Positions 25,919 to 34,226 of a DNA stretch of 64,000 bases are shown here, piece by piece. The first letter of the stretch is position 1, and each line of letters starts with the position of its first letter. The notes under the pieces are model-generated. The model saw only the letters and a list, made by a program, of their open reading frames with translations, made no database searches and was not told the origin of the DNA. Source of the stretch: Sebastes aleutianus (Eukaryota; Chordata; Actinopteri; Perciformes; Sebastidae); contig CAKAKS010000031.1 in assembly GCA_916700875.1 (NCBI GenBank), forward strand, positions 16,707,148-16,771,147, written 5' to 3'. The position numbers were made by a program, and so were the translations under genes.

Positions 25919-28900
25919 CAACAGATGGCCAGGGGATTACTCCCACAATCTCTAAGCGCTCTCTCTGCCTCTTTCTCTCATAATTCCACTACTCTGCTGC
26001 TCGCTACACTCAACCAATCTGCCTGCTTTTCTATCATTTCTAGTCCTGCAGGGCCTCCGTTTCTCATCTTTTATTAAATCATTTCCCTGTAATATCTCCT
26101 CAACTACTCAGCCGAGCTGCTGAGCCAAAGTCAAGCAAGCAGTGTTGATGCAGTTCAGTGATAAGTTCTTAATCTGACGGCTTGAACACCTGAATGACTG
26201 GAGTGTGTGTGCCAGGACAAAGAAAAGCTACATCACGGTCTCCAATTGAGGAGGAAAAACTAATTTGACCGTGTGTCAACAGAAGAATCAGAATACAAAG
26301 GACGTGATGATGCATGAAACATGCTCAACATCCTGTGTGGACACTGTTCAGCCGGCAATAAAAGCGTGACTGGGACCAACGTAGGAAGCATGGAGACAGT
26401 TTATACCGGCACCAAACAAGACTAAACATACCAGACTAAAGACAAACATTTACGTAACGTAACCCGCATTGACCTACCATTTAGAAAATCTAATCGCTGT
26501 ATTGCTTAAATGTCCCACACCCTAACACCTTCCTGCTAGGGCTGGGACAATACATCTATCTCCCGATTTGATATGTATTACGATTTTTGAGTATTGTGAT
26601 TGCATGCAGCTTTATCCATGATATCGAGCTCTGCTTTTCCTGCAATGTGTGAAACCCAAAGTGTTTCTATACTTTATTGTATGTGTGGTGTTTGCCACGT
26701 TGGATTTAAAATGTAAGGGTGCAGGTCGTATCCACGGGGACCTTCTGCCGTTTTCTACTTTCTCGTTTCGGCTGGTTGTGGTTCATTTTGGTTTGATATG
26801 ACTTCACGTTACTCAGACTACAAAAATAAAAGCGGTAACTTTCTTCTACCTCCGCATAGACTCAAATGAAGCAAATATATCGATTCTGGCATTAAACAAA
26901 CCAAATTGCATTGGTGAATCGATTTTTTTCCGCCCAGCCCTACTTCCAGCACAGCTGTACGTCACTGCATGACACACTGGGTGATGGACAACAAAGTAAA
27001 CATCACCACCTCCTCCATCCACAACCACTTCCCTCAAAAACTTGCAGGAGACCATATTGAGTCCTTAACACCAATACCAACCTTTTACCATAAAAGCTGC
27101 CATCTAATAGCTGAGCAAGAGCTCCTACTTAACCACTAACCACCCTCTAGTGTCAGAAAACACCAGGTATTCTGTCACTAAAGTGATCACGTGTCTGAAT
27201 CTGTTACAACTCCAATACTGCAGCATCATGGGGTCCATCCATGTGAGTCCAGTCAGCCCTGTCCTGATCCACAGCAGGAGTCTCCCACACATGTCCACTT
27301 GTAAGGGCAACCACTTATCTGTTGTGTAAAGACATCGCCATGGAGATGAAGCATCTCGACTCCCAATAAATAGGCAACATTGTCGAGCCGTGCTATCAAG
27401 GGATGAGTCACAACATCGGCTAATCACAGAACCCCCCCTGCCCAAGCACCCTTTTCTCTGTTATCTATGGGCTGCATAACTCCTAGCAGCTGTTTGCCAT
27501 AGCAGTAATCAATAAATGGACAGTGAAAAGGCCCCATGTAGTACAATAACTCTTGATTGCCAGAGCCGTCGGGCTGAACTTTCTGAAGTAAGTGGGCACA
27601 AGCTGACTTGCCTCTTTGTGACCTTTTTCCTGTGAGGATCCTTTCTCTTTCCCAGCTTGGTGTATTGATGCCCGAATCCCTTCTGAGGCTTATTGTTTTC
27701 ACAGAAAAATACTTTGATTTTTCTTTTCTTTTTTTTGTCAGAAGGAGCAGACAGGTTAAAACTGATTTTCTTTTGGATTTTATGTTTTCCACACATCCAA
27801 AAAGTTGTGGCGTTTCTTGCTGCAAGATGACATTGATCGAAGCAGTCTCTTTTTGTGCCACATATGTGCGGTCAGTCTTAATAGAACTTTTAAATAGTTC
27901 ATATAAATACCAAGGTTTCCTGCGGCCTTTTATATTGGAGGCACCACGCCTAGCCTGAAATAAAAGAATGCTTCCTCTAGCATTTTTTATGAAATATAAT
28001 ATTAGGTATCAGGGAAAACGAGCTGCCGCGCTACATCACACAACAAAGGCCACATATTTAATGACTGACGATAATGTTTAAAGGTGCAATGTGCAATGAG
28101 AGGACGAAGAAGCAGAGCTGCCCTGAGGGCTTGTCAATCATGTTGAGGGTAGAGCCCCCCAGTTAGTGGCACAGTTAACACAAAGTGGCTGAGCGCTTTT
28201 TTATCACCATCCCAACTGCCCGGCAAGAAAAACACGTTCCACGGCAAAGAAAAGAAGTGATATTAAAAGAAGCAATCCCATCGTTTATTTGACTCCTAGT
28301 AATCAATCAGAGCAGCATGTCAAAGCGTTGGGGGAAAAAAAGTAGAGACAAGTGAAAATCAGCTGCTGATGTGTGAGAAAAAAAACCTCACTGCTACGCT
28401 AGGTTTATGCTACTTCAACTGGGCAGACTCCTGCTCTGCATATCAGTTTTTCTCTTCCTCAAAAGTGACGTGGATAGCATTTGCACAGACATTAAAGAAA
28501 CTTAAGATCATGACAGAAGGTGTTTGCCTAGAAGAATACTTAGGGATTTGGGTGCATATGAAGTCCTGACTGTGTGTTCAATCAAAAATTTAAATTCAAA
28601 AGATGGGGGGATAAAATGTCAGGCACAAAATGCACAATAAGAACTACTTACAGCCTCAATTTGGAGCTTTCAACACGCAAATTACAATAATTAGACAAAA
28701 TAGGATCAGACATGGGATTTACATACAAAGCCTCAGTCTGCCAAACACTGGATTTTCAGAAATGTTCAGGATCTCTCAGGGAGTGTACAGTACCATTTAT
28801 TTCTGACTCAATACTGGCTTGTGTCCGGCTTGTGGCTATTACCTGCAGGTAAGATCATACTAGCAATAATAATATTGGCTAGTAAAAAGCAAGAGAACAG

Positions 28901-31514
28901 TGAGACTAAAGGGCGTTAAGACAAAATGCACTCAAAACCTTTTTTTCTGCAGTGTAATCACCTCCTTCTCCTTTGTCAACAGGACTTATGGATGCTGGTT
29001 TCAAGCTGAATTTTGTTTCAAGTGATAGGATGAGAAGAGGGAGGAACATACTCTCTGCTTTGAGACAAAAAACAAGTTGCAAACCCCAATAGCCTATAGG
29101 TTTAATAGCAGTTTCTGCTTGAAGTCCACTCTGATCTCAAGTCCTCTGACCAACCAAACAAAAGTTCACGTTTTGACCCAAATGCTCGATGATATTTCTC
29201 GCATCATTTCAATTTGACACAAAAATCACAAAAGATGCTAATCAGACCACCACAGGTACTATAGATCAGAGATGGGACTGACAAGTATAAATACACTGTT
29301 AATTCATAAAACTGGCTATTCTTTGATAAGCGGGCACACAACTTAATCAATTCTATTCAATTCTATGTTGATATATCATATACATTATATACTTGAATTC
29401 TAATTTCTGTTAATTTTGAAGATTTTTTACCAAGTTGCTGGTATACGTTTTTTTATTTTAATAATAAATAACAATTCAGTAAATTTATAATAATGTATTT
29501 ATTGTCCACTTTTTGTTTTACAAAGTTAGAAAAGCAATATAGAAGTCAAGGCTGATGTTGCCTTACACATAAAAGAATGATCCCAGTCACTTCCCACACA
29601 TTGAGGCATACAGCTTATTAATCGAACACTGGTATCTGATCGGCACTCGGTATCAGCCGATACCCAAAGCCCAGATATCGCTATCTGTGTCGGGACTGAA
29701 AAAGTCGGATGGGTGCATCTCTAATTTTAATGTGATGTATTTATTGTTATGGTCAGTATATCCTGAAAACACAACTGGACAGATGAGGTAACTATACAAG
29801 GAAATGGTCCTGCGATGCACACTTTCCATATTTTTCCATATTCCAATTTTAAATATCACATACCAAAACACATATATTTGATTGGCATCTTCAGAATAAT
29901 AAATGTTAAAACAAAAAAAAAAGTTTTAAAGAAGTATTTCAACGCTCTGCACAATGCAGTTAACAAGACTTGTTTAAAATAGATATTATCCTTATTTACA
30001 AAAAAGGAAAAGAAGAAGAGGAAAAGACAAAGAAAGACGTTTTTCCTATGATTAAAGCCCTCATTTTAAATGCCAAATTGTATGCCGAACTTTATATAAT
30101 ATATGATGCATTGTTTAAAAAAAAAAAAAAAAGATACTACATAGTTTGAAGGGGCTGGCTCCATCATTACAGATGTGCATATATGTGTGGTCTAAATGAA
30201 AGAAGACTGCAGCTCTGTTTTGAGCTTGTGGCAGGATTTTCTGCCCCCCCTCTTGTTGGCACAGAATAGGGTATTGCATAATGTGCTTTGCTGCTGTAAA
30301 GGATGCTAGGGCAGGCACGGATCATCCAACTTCTTTTTGGTGTTAACCCACCATACATTTTTTTTTGGGGGGGATATAACTCATAATAAACAATTTTCTT
30401 TTTCCAATATGGACCCCTGAATGATAAAAAAAAAAATGTTGTCTATCTATACACTAAAAATTTTGGAAAGAAAACATTGAGGAGATAGTAAAAGTAATTT
30501 AATCATCCACTGAACTCAACAGTGTTGACCAAAAAATGACCTTAACCAGGCCACTGCTATCAGATTTATTCAAAGACAACCAATTGCTTTTATCATTATC
30601 ATTTATTCATCCTTAATATCTTTGTCATTCAAAATAAAATAAAAAAATAGGCTACACTAACATTAAACATTAATTTATGTGTGATTAAAGTATAATTAAG
30701 TCAAAATTACATTGGGTCCTGAAGCATTTATTGAATCATTTAATAATGGAAGGAGTCGATACAATACAAAAACTTGATACAAATACAAAAACTTGATATT
30801 AGGTATTTCAAAGTTGTATATAGGTGCAGAAGATCCAAATAATACCATAAGCTGTAGTAGGCTATTTATGGCATTTATGCACAAATTTTTCAATTTCTCT
30901 GTCACACTCTTTGAACTGATTTTTTTTAAATTTGAACTGTATTTTACTGTAATAATATACTTAGCCTAGTGGTTCTTACTGCTACTTAAATGTAGGTATG
31001 GAAGAAAAACTATGGGGAACAAGATGGGGCCATTTTATAGGAAAAGATAATTAAATTTAAAGAAAATAATAATCATAAACTGATCATAAGTTATACTCAT
31101 AGCTACTGTTTGTTGTTGTGATATCTCACAGTTAATAGGTCAGTGGTGGTTCTGTGAGGCTGCAACAGCTGGTATAGTAGACTATGAAAGGCTCCTATAA
31201 ATAGAGCTGTATTATAGTTAGGGAAACAACCTCAAATATGATTAATGTTTTTCATTATCCTTATGAAGAGTCTGGGTTTAAAAAAAAAAAAAATCACAAC
31301 AGGACAAATGTAGGCTACTACTAGACTTTTGTGCTCCCTGAGGAGGATGGATGGATGCGTGCTGTCAGAAAAAAACCTGCTCTGCAAGATTTCATTGACA
31401 TTATCAGATTGAATTCGACAAAGCTCAGATTTTACGTGTAAAAAACTTACATATAATGTGTTTCCTAACCTAAAAAGAAAAGTACAACTTACCTCTGACA
31501 CACAGTAACGACAT
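1..31514 (-). CDS. unc13b: Munc13-2 / UNC13B, synaptic vesicle priming factor (5' part, runs off left edge)
   Basis: Coding exons on the minus strand, in gene order: 31493-31514, 22362-22391, 13146-13245, 10204-10321, 9741-9864, 7446-7519, 7058-7115, 5274-5490 and 1-3031 (open at the edge). All have GT-AG borders and phases chain to 1258 codons. Residues 1 to about 150 form the N-terminal C2A-type domain (start MSLLCV, then KFNTYVTLKVQNVKS and VEVWNKGLIWDTMVG). In mammals this C2A homodimerises and binds the RIM zinc finger at the presynaptic active zone. GTKNPTPH and ELPFDIP match UNC13B better than UNC13A (GTKDPTFH, ELPLDIP), and the stoml2/pigo neighbours support B. The C1, C2B, MUN and C2C domains would lie beyond the left edge. 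The oddity is the giant last exon, which carries repeated G-L-L-S-G-L-F-K-F motifs. Family membership is firm; the paralogue call rests on recalled sequence and synteny. Confidence 0.93.
22..1053 (-). repeat. Seven degenerate protein modules in the unc13b giant exon
   Basis: The modules lie at about 22-57, 265-309, 424-471, 592-630, 661-705, 859-894 (most diverged, GWFSSIFNP) and 1009-1053. The best copies read GLLSGLFKFASSENV. Spacing varies from 30 to about 170 bases and the linkers are Gln/Asn/Ser-rich. The pattern suggests short linear binding motifs or amphipathic membrane-binding segments in a disordered chain (inference). Confidence 0.85.
1846..1930 (-). repeat. 15-bp coding minisatellite (APSAQ repeat) in unc13b
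   Basis: Four perfect copies of a 15-bp unit (tgcttgtgcagacgg on the plus strand) plus partial flanking copies. On the coding strand each unit adds A-P-S-A-Q in frame. The 15-bp period keeps the reading frame, so copy-number change would be tolerated; length polymorphism is likely. Confidence 0.93.
3032..5273 (-). other. unc13b intron 8
   Basis: Holds one complete hAT-like non-autonomous element (3953-4736) and otherwise AT-rich sequence. I found no further UNC13-like exon, and no alternative first exon could be recognised by eye. Confidence 0.6.
3953..4736. mobile_element. hAT-like non-autonomous DNA transposon, complete copy (family A, copy 1)
   Basis: Termini tagggctgtcaa and ttgacagcccta form perfect 12-bp inverted repeats. 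Flanking 8-mers gtaaataa and ataaataa match at 7 of 8, as expected for a decayed hAT-type target duplication. It has no transposase. The interior contains the block acaaatattgtccagaaacc shared with the four other copies in this window. Confidence 0.82.
5274..5490 (-). CDS. unc13b: unc13b coding exon 8 (DDRDSDYRSETSNS motif)
   Basis: Encodes SLDDQDSAVDDRDSDYRSE, then the conserved TSNSLPPRYHTTAQPN...SVHQY segment, and ends in DLDYRDQRGTR. This is the acidic/Ser-rich linker after C2A, strongly conserved in UNC13A and UNC13B. Acceptor CTCGCAG, donor CCAG|GTAGAC, phase 2. Confidence 0.95.
5491..7057 (-). other. unc13b intron 7
   Basis: No gene or recognisable repeat seen apart from short T and A tracts. 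Confidence 0.5.
7058..7115 (-). CDS. unc13b: unc13b coding exon 7 (58 bp)
   Basis: Encodes YPLQDDVQSRPLPFAASQC, matching the family's YSSQEE...RKPLPTAAAQC. The acceptor is CTGTAG and the donor T|GTGAGT. It enters in phase 0 and leaves in phase 1, exactly what the flanking exons require. Too short to appear as an independent open frame. Confidence 0.88.
7116..7445 (-). other. unc13b intron 6
   Basis: AT-rich, 330 bp. Nothing recognised beyond the flanking splice sites. Confidence 0.6.
7446..7519 (-). CDS. unc13b: unc13b coding exon 6
   Basis: Encodes DIPDDEAQYWTGKLDRIN and then TMRIHDE. It corresponds to the DIPEEEARYW segment that follows C2A in UNC13A/B. Acceptor CCAG, donor GAG|GTGAAG, ending in phase 0. 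Confidence 0.93.
7520..9740 (-). other. unc13b intron 5
   Basis: Mostly unique-looking sequence with no coding signal. The exon-proximal part (about 9160-9700) is a dispersed fish repeat annotated separately. Confidence 0.5.
9160..9700. repeat. Dispersed fish repeat ('actgtatataaga ... gccccctgctggct' type)
   Basis: Begins with atagactgtatataagaagtgg and ends near gcaaccagaggagtcgcccc with ctgctggctgtt. The same landmarks recur at 63705-63850 (agactgtacataaagatgg ... gccccctggtggctggctgc), so this is a family repeated within the window. It probably derives from a DNA transposon (recalled pattern). Confidence 0.55.
9741..9864 (-). CDS. unc13b: unc13b coding exon 5 (end of C2A)
   Basis: Encodes EGSGDWMFLDAEVLMKADEI and then YGTKNPTPHRLMLDTRFELPF. 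The GTKNPTPH stretch favours UNC13B over UNC13A. Acceptor TTGCAG, donor TTTTG|GTGAGA. Confidence 0.95.
9865..10203 (-). other. unc13b intron 4
   Basis: 339 bp, AT-rich. Nothing recognised beyond the splice sites. Confidence 0.6.
10204..10321 (-). CDS. unc13b: unc13b coding exon 4 (C2A core)
   Basis: Encodes FEINRLDLGL, VEVWNKGLIWDTMVG and WIPLTSI, the second half of C2A. The acceptor is CCTCAG. The donor GAG|GTTAGA is weaker than consensus but keeps phase 0 into the next exon. Confidence 0.94.
11402..11590. mobile_element. MITE-like fragment ('ggaatagttcgacattttgg' family)
   Basis: Carries the landmark strings gaatagttcgacattttggg, gggagttagatgagaggatt and gagggaaacagctagcct, which I recognise as a very common teleost dispersed element. 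Only one end is clear, so this looks like a fragment. Confidence 0.6.
11784..12232. mobile_element. MITE with 'atgctgcattcacatggaat' inverted ends
   Basis: Left end atgctgcattcacatggaat is matched by the right end attccatgtgaatgcagcat as a perfect inverted repeat. The similarity extends inward (gcagacagac against gtctgcctg). 449 bp with no transposase, so a non-autonomous element. Confidence 0.85.
13146..13245 (-). CDS. unc13b: unc13b coding exon 3 (C2A core)
   Basis: Encodes DKFNTYVTLKVQNVKS and then GDQPCWEQDFM, the core beta strands of C2A. The acceptor is TTTCAG and the donor TT|GTGAGT, phase 2. Confidence 0.95.
14835..15195. mobile_element. hAT-like MITE fragment ('agggcttcacgattat' type)
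   Basis: Starts with agggcttcacgattatggcc and ends near ttgtgcggtccgac, with cacgattattt and gtgactgtgatt repeats that echo the terminal regions of hAT-derived fish MITEs. The inverted ends are badly decayed. Confidence 0.45.
15700..15985. mobile_element. hAT-like MITE fragment (ends 'cagctctata')
   Basis: Landmarks tggtctataaaatgtcagag, gtttactatcacataagacc and gttgatcgactaatacgttg belong to a common teleost element recognised from memory. One terminus is missing. Confidence 0.55.
16205..16233. repeat. (AC)n microsatellite
   Basis: About 14 uninterrupted AC dinucleotides in unc13b intron 2. Confidence 0.95.
16980..17360. repeat. Dispersed repeat B, copy 1
   Basis: Shares with 21775-22150 the strings gagcattaatatagca, tgtctacctgagcagagaat, tgctttgtttacat, tggcggttacagctgata and ccatgttga, in the same order and direction. 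No coding capacity. Not tandem: the copies are 4.8 kb apart in one intron. Confidence 0.82.
18325..18500. repeat. CA-rich microsatellite cluster
   Basis: Several interrupted (CA)n runs separated by unique sequence, the longest near 18459-18477. Confidence 0.85.
19801..20040. mobile_element. hAT-like family A, copy 2 (internally deleted)
   Basis: Begins tggctgtcaatcgattaaaa like copy 1, follows it through tcaacatgggagtg, then jumps from ttattggaaa to the far-end sequence gttgcgttaatgcgttaac. The 3' terminus is lost. Direct evidence of internal deletion in this family. Confidence 0.8.
21300..21720. repeat. Dispersed repeat ('gatcatggtttgggttaaaa' type)
   Basis: Contains ttaggtttatgcaacaaaac, atgatcatggtttgggttaa and ccggaagtggtg, landmarks of a widespread teleost repeat (recalled). 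The boundaries are approximate. Confidence 0.4.
21775..22150. repeat. Dispersed repeat B, copy 2
   Basis: Second copy of the 16980-17360 repeat, same orientation, with diverged G+C-rich interior (gccgggccggctg). It ends 210 bp from unc13b microexon 2. Confidence 0.82.
22362..22391 (-). CDS. unc13b: unc13b coding exon 2 (30-bp microexon)
   Basis: The microexon encodes VKKAKLQGPP between a TTGCAG acceptor and a CCAG|GTGAGT donor. Its phase fits both neighbours. The family usually has GVKKAKFDGAQE here. Introns of about 9 kb lie on both sides. Confidence 0.9.
24475..24600. repeat. Retroposon-like fragment ('ctgacgaaggcttgacgctg')
   Basis: The string ccctgacgaaggcttgacg followed by an acattttaattg stretch resembles the 3' region of a common fish retroelement, recalled and not verified. 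Short and decayed. Confidence 0.35.
24776..25303. mobile_element. hAT-like family A, copy 3 (one end missing)
   Basis: Starts agggttgtcaatcg and runs colinear with copy 1 up to tttggagctttatttagcct, then leaves homology. The far terminus is absent. Plus orientation as in copies 1 and 2. Confidence 0.82.
25888..25918. repeat. (GA)n microsatellite
   Basis: About 15 GA dinucleotides in unc13b intron 1. Confidence 0.9.
26537..26942. mobile_element. hAT-like MITE with 'tagggctggg' ends
   Basis: Ends tagggctggg and cccagcccta are perfect inverted repeats. Flanks cttcctgc and cttccagc match at 7 of 8 bases, an 8-bp target duplication as hAT elements make. 406 bp, no transposase. Confidence 0.82.
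29590..29725. repeat. Decayed MITE with 'gtatcagccgatac' core
   Basis: Contains ggcactcggtatcagccgat and ggatgggtgcatctctaa. Related strings occur at 23030-23095 and 48300-48370 (gatacccgat ... gcatccctac), so three remnants of one family are visible in the window. Confidence 0.5.
30706..31065. repeat. Direct duplication, copy 1 (in unc13b intron 1)
   Basis: Colinear with 33078-33464 in the same direction. Both contain attgggtcctga, ataatggaaggagtcgatac, tgcagaagatccaaataat, gctacttaaatgtaggtat and tatggggaacaagatgggg. Small indels and substitutions separate them. The pair brackets unc13b exon 1 and its promoter. Confidence 0.9.
31493..31514 (-). CDS. unc13b: unc13b coding exon 1 (start codon)
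   Basis: ATG in a GCC-ATG context encodes MSLLCVR plus one base of the next codon. The donor is AGAG|GTAAGT. The MSLLCV start is typical of the C2A-containing UNC13A/B isoforms. Only 22 coding bases, so it is easily missed by gene finders. Confidence 0.9.
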
Positions 31515-31829
31515 GGCAAAGAAAGCGCTTCCTTCCAGCGACTAGTCCAGTATAGTTTCACACAGTTTTTGCAGAGCTGGCTCTCAGCGGAGATTTATAC
31601 TCTGTCCGGTATCATTAAATTACTTTTCAAATGGCTGTATAAGCTCCAAAGTCGATGTTTTACAGGTGGTTTTCTGATGCTGGACTCGGGCAGAGAGCTG
31701 CAGCCCCCCGCCACGGCCACGCCATTATTAAAAGTCTCATCACAGGTTTTAGTTTCAGACTGACGGACAAACAACCTGAAGGCACCGACACAGAGAGGCT
31801 GGGTCGAGGCACCTGTTACTGGCGTCTGA

Positions 31830-31895
31830 GGCGTCCAATCAGAATACAGGACCAAGCTGGAGGGCGGGGCCTATAAAGTAAAGCCGACCAATCGC
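31830..31895 (-). promoter_or_regulatory. unc13b: Putative unc13b core promoter (CCAAT, GC box, TATA-like)
   Basis: Lies about 320-380 bp upstream of the start codon. It has two CCAAT boxes (31835-31839 and 31888-31892, inverted relative to the gene), a ggcgggg GC box at 31863-31869 and, read on the minus strand, a TTTATAG element. The flanks 31680-31930 are G+C-rich compared with the AT-rich surroundings. The transcription start itself cannot be seen. Confidence 0.5.
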
Positions 31896-33077
31896 TGAGA
31901 GGGACAGGTTGGAGGAAGAGACAGGTGACGTAAACAGTCTCTAAAGCAGACCAGACACCTGCAACTTTTTTGTGTAAACTATATTTTCATAATAAATGAA
32001 TGTACATAATGTACATTATTGTATTGTACAATATTGTACAACGAAATTAGATTGGGACAATCCCATAGATGCTAATGAAAAGATAATACAATAAAAAGTG
32101 AAATATAAATATAAAAAATATAAAAGGTAATACAATATAAAATATAAAAATTCAATGTGTATATTGATGAGATGACATTTTTGCCAGATTATTGCACAAA
32201 GTGTCCGTCAGATAATTATATAATTATTGCACAGAGAAATGAAACAAACCTGGAAAAACTGAGAATAAAATGTAAATAATTAAAAAAAAAAAATCAATGT
32301 ATGTTTTCATAATAAAGTACAAATAAATAAATGAATAAATAAGTAAGTAAATAAATAAATAAATAGTAAATTGAAAAAAAAAACTGTAACTTTTTGTAAA
32401 ATGAAAATTTTAAGCTGCTTCGTGACTTTTTTTTAAGATAGCTGCTGTTTTTGTTATTTTACATGTGGCTTGATAATTAGTTATTATATTAATTTATAAT
32501 GTGCTTTTTCAAATGTATTTTTTATATTTAACTGAATGTGAATGGTGACTAATTTACAATTTTATGACTTATCTTATTGTTTCTGCAACACACACTAGAT
32601 CACTGATTTCTTAGTTTCTAAATTGTCTTTTAATTCTCATTTGATGGTTCTTTTTTTTTCTCTAATGCATTTCATCAATGCATCATTCACACATATTTTG
32701 TCTTATTCCTATAATGTATCTGTAGCTAGCATCACTGTAACATTGTCTGTGATTGAATGAACCTACAGTTGCTGCATAGCTACTGTAAAAACATAATCTT
32801 TTGTGTCAAGTCAGGTCAGGTTTTTTCAACCCCTTCATCGCCCACCCAATAATGAACCACCAATGTAAAAAAAGTTTTCTGTGCACAAACTGAAAAAACC
32901 TAGGCTGACACTCAACAAAGGTGACACATTCAAAGGTGCATTTTGAACAGCCATGACATAAACCAGGGGATAGTTCAATTTGGTAAAACTGAGTAAATCT
33001 GAGAAATATTCTACACTGACACATCTATAGCAGAACTAAGACAAAACCAACACTACCACCATGTGTATTTCGTGAGT

Positions 33078-33464
33078 CATTACATTGGGTCCTGAGGCAT
33101 TTATTGAATCATTTAATAATGGAAGGAGTCGATACAATACAAAAAGTTGAATAACAGTGGGTATTTCAAAGTTTTATAGGTGCAGAAGATCCAAATAATT
33201 TCCACAAGCTTGTATTTGCTTACATCTGAGTTCTGTAGTAGGCTATTTATGCCAATTCTGCACAAACAATCATTTTCTCTGTCACACTCTTTTGCTCCTT
33301 CCCAGAACTGATTTTTTTTTTTTATTTGAACAGTATTTTAATGTAATAATATACTTATAGACTAGTGGTTCCTACTGCTACTTAAATGTAGGTATTGAAG
33401 AAAAAAAAAACTATGGGGAACAAGATGGGGAAATTTTAGAGGAAAAAATAATTAAATTTAAAGA
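33078..33464. repeat. Direct duplication, copy 2 (intergenic)
   Basis: Second copy of 30706-31065, about 2.37 kb away in direct orientation. It carries extra bases (gcttgtatttgcttacatct) absent from copy 1. Neither copy begins TG or ends CA, so the pair does not look like LTRs. Confidence 0.9.
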
Positions 33465-33594
33465 TTTTTTTTTTAACACACTGTTTTGTTTCCCAGTACT
33501 ATACCCCAACGTGTATTTAATGATTTGGCTTCAGAGTATCTTCAATGCAGACGTCTACTGGCCAAAAAAAGTACTAAGGAGGGAAATAATGATG

Positions 33595-33597
<3 letters not shown>

Positions 33598-33631
<34 letters not shown>

Positions 33632-33637
33632 TGTACT

Positions 33638-33668
<31 letters not shown>

Positions 33669-33832
33669 CTAGTATATTATTATTATTATTATTATTGTTT
33701 ATTACTATTATTATTATTATTATTATTACTAGTATATCATTATTATTATTATTATTATTATTATTGCTAGTATTATTATTATTATTGTTATTATTATTAT
33801 TATCATTATCATTTTTTTATTATTATTATTAC

Positions 33833-33893
<61 letters not shown>

Positions 33894-33920
33894 ACAATTA
33901 TTATTATTATTATTATTACT
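33598..33920. repeat. Long (ATT)n microsatellite
   Basis: About 320 bp of near-pure TTA/ATT trinucleotides with scattered ctag interruptions, ending 260 bp before the stoml2 start codon. Expected to be highly length-variable. Confidence 0.97.
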
Positions 33921-34181
33921 TTTATTGGTAGTTGCAGTAGTAGTTGAAGTAGTAGCTGTAGTAGGCCTAGTAGTGATAGTTGTAGATTAGTTGCATTATC
34001 GTGCTAGCGGAACCATTGCCGTTCGGTTCTTGCAGCCAGCACTGTCGGAGTTTTTCACCGTTGCACCACTGATGTAACTTTCATTTCCTGTTCGGTAAGG
34101 GTCAAACACAACACATGAGTAGTTTGAGTCCAGTTTACCAGGCAAGCTGAACACTTCACACAAGCTGTGAACTGTATTTGA

Positions 34182-34226
34182 ATGATGCTACGGACGCTGT
34201 GTCGGACCGGCGGAGCTCTTCTGCAG
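34182..34226 (+). CDS. stoml2: stoml2 exon 1 (targeting peptide)
   Basis: Encodes MMLRTLCRTGGALLQ; donor CTGCAG|GTACAT, phase 0. Basic and hydrophobic with no acidic residue, as for a presequence. Confidence 0.88.

Larger units (their letters stand above)
22392..31492 (-). other. unc13b intron 1
   Basis: A 9.1-kb intron with no coding signal. Contains family A copy 3 (24776-25303), a retroposon-like tail near 24475-24600, a (GA)n run, a hAT-like MITE (26537-26942), a decayed 'gtatcagccgatac' repeat (29590-29725) and one half of a direct duplication (30706-31065). Confidence 0.5.
31515..34181. other. Divergent intergenic region unc13b / stoml2
   Basis: Contains the unc13b 5' UTR and promoter (to about 31930), AT-rich low-complexity sequence (31980-32400), the second copy of the direct duplication (33078-33464), a long ATT microsatellite (33598-33920) and the stoml2 promoter. 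I see no third gene; FAM214B/ATOSB, which sits here in human, is not recognisable. Confidence 0.65.

Noticed and set aside
27424..27861. 145-residue minus-strand frame in unc13b intron 1
   Set aside because: Low-complexity Lys/Ser composition, no recognisable domain and no splice or promoter context.
31232..31561. Apparent 109-residue minus-strand frame overlapping the unc13b start, a possible overlapping uORF
   Set aside because: Its first codon is GTG, not ATG, and in the spliced transcript the frame ends at the first codon of exon 2. No support for translation.
30706..33464. Direct repeats as LTRs of a retroelement
   Set aside because: No TG...CA ends, no primer-binding site or polypurine tract, and the interval contains the unc13b first exon instead of gag-pol.
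33486..33892. Plus-strand frames of poly-Leu/poly-Tyr
   Set aside because: They are translations of the ATT microsatellite with no protein features.
31515..34181. Searched for FAM214B/ATOSB between unc13b and stoml2
   Set aside because: No open frame or motif of that family was recognised.
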